Origin: Pseudomonadota bacterium
GTDB lineage: Bacteria > Pseudomonadota > Gammaproteobacteria > GRL18
Direction of reading: 5' to 3'
Assembly (NCBI GenBank): GCA_030632745.1
Contig: DAOVUE010000011.1
Coordinates: 1-10,480 of the forward strand
Length of the DNA stretch: 10,480 bases
Position 1 is the first letter of the stretch; every line of letters starts with the position of its first letter. The translations under genes were made by a program, and so were the position numbers. The notes beneath the pieces are model-generated. The model did no database searches and was not told the origin of the DNA. It saw only the letters and a list, made by a program, of their open reading frames with translations. Shown one piece after another: positions 5,882-10,480 of this stretch.

Positions 5882-6253
5882 ATGAATGCTGCAGATGAAA
5901 AAATAGATAAAAGCCAAAATACCGTGCAAATTGGAGAAAAACAGCTTGCAGTCAGCAAGAAAGGTTATTTAATCAATTTTGATGATTGGGATGAAGATTT
6001 TGCCAGAACAATGTCCGAAAGAGATCATCTCAAACTTACAGAATGTCACTGGGAAGCTATTAATTTCCTGCGAGATTTCTACCGTGAGTATCAGATACCT
6101 CCGCATCCGCGAGTAGTAATCAAAGCAATCGGTGAAAAAATCAGTTCATGGGGATGTACCAGGAAAGATCTTGAGAATGCCTTCCCGCTGGGTGGCTGCA
6201 AGCAGGCCTGTCGTCTTGCAGGCTTGCCGTTCTTTTACTGCCACTCTTGTTAG
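5882..6253 (+). CDS. dsrC: DsrC/TusE-family sulfur carrier protein
   Basis: Members carry sulfur on C-terminal cysteines: TusE in tRNA thiouridine synthesis, DsrC as the partner of dissimilatory sulfite reductase and sulfur-trafficking proteins. Family hallmarks in the 123 residues are Lys-Gly-Tyr-Leu (27-30), Asp-Asp-Trp-Asp-Glu (34-38), Leu-Thr-Glu-Cys-His-Trp-Glu (52-58), a Phe-Tyr-Arg-Glu-Tyr segment (66-70) and Phe-Pro-Leu-Gly-Gly (101-105). The C-terminal arm Lys-Gln-Ala-Cys-Arg-Leu-Ala-Gly-Leu-Pro (107-116) places the upstream redox cysteine (CysB) at C110. Canonical DsrC then has ten residues and a penultimate CysA. Here the cysteines fall at C120 (nine residues between) and at C123, the last residue, plus an extra C106. 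It is therefore family-certain but atypical in the active arm. The start has a strong AGGGGG site. It stands alone, converging on pilR with 12 nt between stops. Confidence 0.9.
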   Translation: MNAADEKIDKSQNTVQIGEKQLAVSKKGYLINFDDWDEDFARTMSERDHLKLTECHWEAINFLRDFYREYQIPPHPRVVIKAIGEKISSWGCTRKDLENAFPLGGCKQACRLAGLPFFYCHSC

Positions 6254-6265
6254 AAAAGTTAGACA

Positions 6266-7672
6266 CTATTCCAGGCCCATTTTTTTCAAGCTATAACGCA
6301 ATTGTCGATAGGTCACTCCAAGCAGTTCTGCTGCAGCCTTGCGATTCCAGTGTGTCTTTTCTAATGCCTGTTGTATCTGCTGTTTGTTTTTTAGCGGGGA
6401 TTGTAAGGGTGCGGGATTAATTTCAGCAAGAGGCAGTTTATCCGATGCATTGGATAGAGGTAAAATGGGCTCATGTAATGATAAGTCACCCGCCTGAATA
6501 AGTAAATTATCGCAAAGAGCGACAGCTCGTTCCAATATGTTTTCTAACTCTCTTACATTGCCTGGAAATGAGTAGGATTGCAGGAGGTTTACGGCTTCAT
6601 CTGATAATTGATAAGGTTCGTCTTTAGCGTCGGATAGTTTTTCCAGAAAGAACTTTGTCAGGGAAATGATATCATCAGAACGTTCTCTCAATGGGGGCAT
6701 CTCTAATTCAATCACATTGATTCGATAATACAGATCCTGGCGGAAATCACCATCAGCAACTAATTGGTTTAAATTTTTATGTGTGGCACTGATAATTCGC
6801 ACATCAATTTTTTCTTCTTGTGCAGCACCAACCGAACGAATGGCTTTTTCCTGTATGGCTCTGAGAAGTTTTACCTGCATGGAAAGTGGTAAATCAGCGA
6901 CTTCATCAAGGAATAATGTGCCGCCATGAGCTGTTTGAAATAATCCTTTTTTATTCTTATGAGCACCGGTAAAACTGCCCTTGGTATGTCCAAAGAATTC
7001 ACTTTCCATCAGTTCAGCGGGGATTGCACCACAGTTAACCGGGACAAAAGGGGAGTCTGAACGGGAGCTTAAATAATGTATTTGTTTTGCTGCCAGTTCT
7101 TTTCCTGTGCCGGACTCGCCACTAACAAAAACGGGAGCCTGACTTTTTGCTAATTTACTGATCAGTATATTGGTTTGCTGCATGGCTTTGGAATCGCCAA
7201 GTAAACGTATTTTTTTATCGGCTATATTATCAGCTGATTTTTCTAATGAGCTTGATAGATTGTTGTCAGAATTGAGAGAAGAAAGATCCTGCTGCTGAGC
7301 TTTATCGGCCAGTTTTATAGCAGAATTAACCAGATTGCGTAATTCAGCCAGTTCCAGTGGTTTAGAAACAAAATCAAAAGCACCGGCTTTTAGAGCTTCA
7401 ATAGCCGTATCCATATTGCCATGAGCACTGATCATAGCAACGGGGATTTGCTTTTCCTGAAGTTGAATTTTTTTTACTAATTCAATTCCATTACCATCAG
7501 GTAAACGCATATCCGTTAAGCAAATGGAAAAATTATGCTCATTGAGCAATTTATAAGCTGTTTGTAAATTACCTGCTGATAAAGTATCAATATCCATACG
7601 GTTGAGTGTCAGCTCTAATAACTCGCAGATGTCAGGTTCATCATCAACAATGAGTGCCAGGTGTTTAATCAT
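6266..7672 (-). CDS. pilR: PilR, sigma-54-dependent response regulator
   Basis: This NtrC-class activator of 468 residues has three domains. The receiver (1-120) has acidic D10-D11, phospho-acceptor D54, switch S82 and K104. The AAA+ domain (about 157-390) has Walker A Gly-Glu-Ser-Gly-Thr-Gly-Lys (185-191), Gly-Ser-Phe-Thr-Gly-Ala (232-237, the sigma-54 contact loop, with Ser in place of the commoner Ala), Walker B Leu-Phe-Leu-Asp-Glu (253-257) and Arg residues 311 and 317. The Fis-type helix-turn-helix is at about 433-466. Phosphorylated PilR drives sigma-54 transcription of the type IV pilin gene pilA, which is not in this window. The name rests on the adjacent pilS and domain match. All catalytic residues look intact. 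A 94-nt gap with a hairpin separates it from pilS. Its ribosome binding site is weak (AAAAAG). Confidence 0.93.
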   Translation of the reverse strand: MIKHLALIVDDEPDICELLELTLNRMDIDTLSAGNLQTAYKLLNEHNFSICLTDMRLPDGNGIELVKKIQLQEKQIPVAMISAHGNMDTAIEALKAGAFDFVSKPLELAELRNLVNSAIKLADKAQQQDLSSLNSDNNLSSSLEKSADNIADKKIRLLGDSKAMQQTNILISKLAKSQAPVFVSGESGTGKELAAKQIHYLSSRSDSPFVPVNCGAIPAELMESEFFGHTKGSFTGAHKNKKGLFQTAHGGTLFLDEVADLPLSMQVKLLRAIQEKAIRSVGAAQEEKIDVRIISATHKNLNQLVADGDFRQDLYYRINVIELEMPPLRERSDDIISLTKFFLEKLSDAKDEPYQLSDEAVNLLQSYSFPGNVRELENILERAVALCDNLLIQAGDLSLHEPILPLSNASDKLPLAEINPAPLQSPLKNKQQIQQALEKTHWNRKAAAELLGVTYRQLRYSLKKMGLE

Positions 7673-7724
7673 GTCTTTTTATAATCGCTATTGTGCTGCT
7701 AAGTTGTACTTTAATTTCGCCTCA

Positions 7725-7745
7725 TCCCTAATTCTATATTAGGGA
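7725..7745 (-). repeat. Perfect hairpin in the pilS-pilR gap
   Basis: TCCCTAAT (7725-7732) and ATTAGGGA (7738-7745) form a perfect 8-bp stem with a 5-nt loop. It lies in the 94-nt gap between the pilS stop and pilR start. There is no T-run after it in the transcript direction, so it is not a standard terminator. It could be an RNA processing or stabilising structure that sets the PilS:PilR ratio, or an operator. Function is inference. Confidence 0.45.
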
Positions 7746-7766
7746 GCTTGTCCGAGAATAGAAATA

Positions 7767-9545
7767 CTACGATAAATCTTTGTTTCCAATATTGCAATTT
7801 AATTTTTCAGAATGGGGAAAGCTAAGTTGAAAGCAGGCACCTTCTGTAATATCAAGAGCTTTAATACGTGCTGAATTACATTCGCATAATTCTTGAGCGA
7901 TATATAAACCCAGGCCGGTACCGGAAGATTCTGTAGTAAAAAAGGGCTCAAACAGTCTGGACAAGTCCTCTTTAGGTATGGGATGGCCATAATTCATTAC
8001 CTGAAGATAGACATTATTTTTTGCAGCATTCTTTCCTATAGTAATAATAATGGGCTGAGCGTGATGCTTATGTTCAGTGTTGTGTCTTAGTGCATTCTGA
8101 ATTAAATTGTTAAATATCTGTTGCAGATGTTGCGCATCAAAACAAACTTCTATCTTTTCTTCTGCAAAATTCAGCTGAAAACATTCCTGAGGTAATGGTA
8201 TATGATGATTGAGAAAATCTTTAACCCATAGGCATAAATTTATTTTTTCCTGCTCTGCCTGCTTGCGTCGACTTAAATCTAATACGGTGCCTATGATGTC
8301 ATTGACTCTCAGCGATTGTTTTTCAATGATTTCAGTCAAGCGTTTATCCGTTTTGTCAAGTGCAGGTGATTCATTGAGTAATTCACCTGCATGTCTGATT
8401 GCGGCTAATGGATTTCTGACTTCATGTGCGATACTTGCGGTCAGGCGGCCTAAAGAGGCCAGCTTTAATTGTTGTGCCTGCTGTTCCAGTTCCGCTTTAT
8501 CTTCAATAAAAATAACTACACCACTATGACTTGTATCGCCCAGCAGGGCAAATTTAGGCATTAATTTAGTTGAGTCATTGCCTGATAAATTATCCGGCTG
8601 GAAAGAACGGGGCTGAAAATTTGAATTTTCAAGCCAGGACTGAAATATATTACTTAATTCTATAGAATACTCAAATAGATTGGTTTGCCCCTGAGGATTG
8701 GAATTATTACTATTAAGAGCATTGTTTACCTGTTTATTGTTAGAGGCTGATGAATCGAATAAATAATGTGCTGTATCATTTATTAATTTTATATTACCAT
8801 TATAATCAACAACGATAACCGCTGTCTGCATTCTTTGTATGATAAATCGAGTCAATTGTTCCATATTCGCTAAATCAATTTCTCTTTGATTAGCTACTTC
8901 AATACTTTCTTCACTTTTGTGTACCAGATAATTAGTTAAGAGTGCGGTCAGAAATAAAATACCACCGAGCAATCCAGTTTGAGTGTAAGCAGTAGCTGTA
9001 TCAAAATAAATTTGTAAATAAAACTGATCAGCAAATAACAGCAGGCTTGCAAAAGCGGCATAAAATAAAGAAGAACGGGTCATGGATAAAATACTGATTG
9101 ACGCGATAGGAATTAACAATAATAAGCCTACACCACTGCTTACCCCGCCGCTGGAGTGCATGATAAGAATAAGAGCACAGATATCAACAATAATATGAAC
9201 ATGAGTTTGCAGCCATAGAGCAGGCCAGTGCCAGCGGATGGTAATACCATTAAGAAAACTGATAGTGAGATAAGCTAAACTGGTAATTTGAAAGAGTTCA
9301 GGATCAGCCAGCCCAAAGGGCTTGATCTGAATATTAGAAAAAATTAGACTGATAAAAATGCCGGAAAGAAATAAGCAGTATAAGTTTAATAAATGCAGAG
9401 GGCGCCATTGTTTCTGCAGTGCAGAAAAGGACGGTGTAAACTCTGGTAAAAAAAGACTTGTCCCTGCTTTGTCTTTAACAGAAGGGTTTTTAACTGAATG
9501 ATTGTGATCAGAGGAATTGCCAGTGGTGTTTTCTGATTTTATCAT
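7767..9545 (-). CDS. pilS: PilS, membrane sensor histidine kinase
   Basis: The 592-residue protein has a hydrophilic N-terminal tail (1-48) and six membrane segments (about 49-71, 86-104, 115-130, 137-154, 158-175, 190-208), as in PilS. A PAS-like domain (about 230-350) contains an Asn-rich insert (269-284). The HisKA domain has Ser-Ile-Ala-His-Glu-Val-Arg-Asn-Pro (371-379, phospho-acceptor H374). The ATPase domain has N box Asn-Asn-Leu-Ile-Gln-Asn-Ala (479-485), F box Phe-Glu-Pro-Phe-Phe (532-536) and G2 Gly-Thr-Gly-Leu-Gly-Leu (542-547). The G1 box is odd: Met-Asn-Tyr-Gly-His-Pro-Ile replaces the usual Asp-x-Gly-x-Gly. PilS senses pilin level in the inner membrane and phosphorylates PilR. 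The start is 17 nt after the upstream stop with little ribosome binding site, so coupling to the upstream gene is likely. It is slightly longer than typical PilS. Confidence 0.92.
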   Translation of the reverse strand: MIKSENTTGNSSDHNHSVKNPSVKDKAGTSLFLPEFTPSFSALQKQWRPLHLLNLYCLFLSGIFISLIFSNIQIKPFGLADPELFQITSLAYLTISFLNGITIRWHWPALWLQTHVHIIVDICALILIMHSSGGVSSGVGLLLLIPIASISILSMTRSSLFYAAFASLLLFADQFYLQIYFDTATAYTQTGLLGGILFLTALLTNYLVHKSEESIEVANQREIDLANMEQLTRFIIQRMQTAVIVVDYNGNIKLINDTAHYLFDSSASNNKQVNNALNSNNSNPQGQTNLFEYSIELSNIFQSWLENSNFQPRSFQPDNLSGNDSTKLMPKFALLGDTSHSGVVIFIEDKAELEQQAQQLKLASLGRLTASIAHEVRNPLAAIRHAGELLNESPALDKTDKRLTEIIEKQSLRVNDIIGTVLDLSRRKQAEQEKINLCLWVKDFLNHHIPLPQECFQLNFAEEKIEVCFDAQHLQQIFNNLIQNALRHNTEHKHHAQPIIITIGKNAAKNNVYLQVMNYGHPIPKEDLSRLFEPFFTTESSGTGLGLYIAQELCECNSARIKALDITEGACFQLSFPHSEKLNCNIGNKDLS

Positions 9546-9562
9546 AATTAAATGCTATTGAT

Positions 9563-9826
9563 TTATTTAGCTTTATGCTCAAGATAGCTGTCAAGATGTT
9601 GATAACTGCAAAAAAATAGTCCGTCTCTGGTAATTCCTTCATCTTCAGGAATATGGGTTTTACAATAAGCACAGGCCTTAATATTTTGAATTTTATGTTG
9701 CTGAGATGATGTTTTCGGCTCTTGATCTTCAATTGCTTTGATTCTTGCTGACCAGGTGTTCTTCAGGAAGCGATAGCCTACCCAGACAAGAAAAAAAATA
9801 CCTATAATAAGTAATAATCGACCCAC
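9563..9826 (-). CDS. PP0621-type membrane-anchored CxxC zinc-ribbon-like protein
   Basis: This 87-residue protein has one N-terminal membrane segment (3-20), a short charged linker, and a C-terminal motif C52-x2-C55 ... C73-x3-H77, a plausible Zn-binding site. This matches the small PP0621-like proteins found just upstream of pilS in many gammaproteobacteria. Their role is unknown, and the link to pilus control is by neighbourhood only. The start is GTG (9824-9826), supported by AAAGG 8 nt upstream on the minus strand. It precedes pilS by 17 nt and very likely shares its transcript. Confidence 0.85.
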   Translation of the reverse strand: MGRLLLIIGIFFLVWVGYRFLKNTWSARIKAIEDQEPKTSSQQHKIQNIKACAYCKTHIPEDEGITRDGLFFCSYQHLDSYLEHKAK

Positions 9827-9925
9827 AATATAAACCTTTTATTAATAATATTGAATGTATGCTGAGGGCTCTTATCTTAACATAGTGTTTTAAAGAGTGT
9901 TCTAAAAAATCTGTCCTTAGTCTGC

Positions 9926-10480
9926 TTATGAGTAAAGTGTCGGGATGGGCTGGCGTTTATGTTCAGTCCGGGTATAAGTTTTGATGATTTGCTGCTTAAC
10001 TTCCTCGGCTACAGTCTGTCCCTCAAGAAAATCATCAATTTGATCATAACTGAGTCCAAGAGCTGCTTCATCTGACTTTGCAGGCTTCAGACACTCCAGA
10101 TCTGCGGTGGGTGTTTTTTCAATCAACTGCTCTGGTGCACCCAGTACTCTGGCAATTTGTCTTATCTGACGTTTATTTAAACCGAACAGGGGGGCCAGAT
10201 CACAGGCACCATCGCCAAATTTAGTATAAAACCCGGTCACATTTTCAGCAGAATGATCCGTACCAAGAACCAGGCCGCCTAAAAGTCCAGCCAGTTCAAA
10301 TTGTATGATCATACGGGTTCTTGCTTTGACATTACCTTTGGCAAAATCTATAGCAGATTCAGATTGTGTTAATAAGCCTTCATTACTAAGACTGTCTAAT
10401 GTTGCCTGATGAATGCCATCAGTACCTGTTTTAATATTAACTGTCAGATTATGATCTGAGTGGATAAAGTCCAGAGATAC
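9926..10480 (-). CDS. nadE: NAD synthetase, ammonia-dependent type (5' end outside window)
   Basis: Makes NAD from deamido-NAD using ATP and ammonia. The visible 184 residues are the C-terminal two thirds. The open frame runs without a stop to the window edge, so the ATG at 10312 is internal. Recognisable family segments are [10 protein letters not shown], then [10 protein letters not shown], then [10 protein letters not shown] (ATP and deamido-NAD binding), and later Glu-Lys-Thr-Pro-Thr-Ala-Asp-Leu. The N-terminal Ser-Gly-Gly ATP pyrophosphatase loop must lie beyond 10480. The short C-terminus (no glutaminase or long extension) fits the E. coli-like NadE. A 99-nt gap separates it from the PP0621-type gene. 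Confidence 0.93.
   Translation of the reverse strand, partial: VSLDFIHSDHNLTVNIKTGTDGIHQATLDSLSNEGLLTQSESAIDFAKGNVKARTRMIIQFELAGLLGGLVLGTDHSAENVTGFYTKFGDGACDLAPLFGLNKRQIRQIARVLGAPEQLIEKTPTADLECLKPAKSDEAALGLSYDQIDDFLEGQTVAEEVKQQIIKTYTRTEHKRQPIPTLYS

Noticed and set aside
6196..6221. GC-rich inverted repeat CTGCAAG/CTTGCAG near the dsrC 3' end, followed by a TTCTTTT run
   Set aside because: It lies in the conserved coding arm of DsrC and before the stop codon, so codon constraint explains it better than a terminator.
8209..8529. 106-codon plus-strand open frame inside pilS
   Set aside because: It is antisense to the conserved HisKA/PAS coding region and has Cys/Ser-rich shadow composition.
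9508..9732. 74-codon minus-strand open frame overlapping the PP0621-type gene and pilS start
   Set aside because: It is an out-of-frame shadow of two supported genes with no own start signal.

Overview
The window looks like chromosomal DNA from an AT-rich gammaproteobacterium. The strongest reason is the right half: a pilS-pilR two-component pair preceded by a small PP0621-type membrane protein, with an ammonia-type NAD synthetase upstream, which is a typical gammaproteobacterial grouping. A DsrC/TusE-family protein points to sulfur-relay or sulfur-oxidation chemistry. That link to lifestyle is inference from one gene; no dsrAB, tusBCD or sox gene is visible.

Left region (1-2356). A secreted helical protein of unknown family (23-793, minus) is followed by a very AT-rich stretch. 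Two related MITE-like repeats (898-1076 and 1816-1882) with imperfect 12-bp terminal inverted repeats, AGGGA-N-TTGGCA, bracket a small secreted protein with three EF-hand-like DxDGDG loops (1360-1806). The second copy is exactly the two conserved ends of the first joined together. A small secreted Gly-rich protein with a glycine-zipper segment follows (2000-2356).

Middle region (2385-5663, plus). Homocysteine S-methyltransferase-family protein, peptide deformylase and YheT-type alpha/beta hydrolase are tightly packed (9-21 nt gap, then a 16-nt overlap) and probably form one transcription unit. Next come a decayed gene end (about 4917-5036) and a class I SAM methyltransferase with an unusual motif I (5040-5663). 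A 218-nt leader with competing G-rich/CCTCCC hairpins precedes a DsrC-family gene (5882-6253) whose C-terminal cysteine arm is not canonical.

Right region (6266-10480, minus). Reading along the minus strand: nadE (its 5' part lies beyond the window), the PP0621-type protein, pilS, then pilR. PilS is a six-TM sensor kinase and PilR its sigma-54 activator; together they normally control type IV pilin transcription. pilR converges on dsrC with only 12 nt between stop codons and no clear terminator.

The window is mostly ordinary housekeeping and regulatory genes. The points worth a second look are the repeat-bracketed EF-hand gene, the altered DsrC cysteine arm, the leader upstream of dsrC, and the altered ATP-binding G1 box in PilS. 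I see no convincing new multi-gene system.
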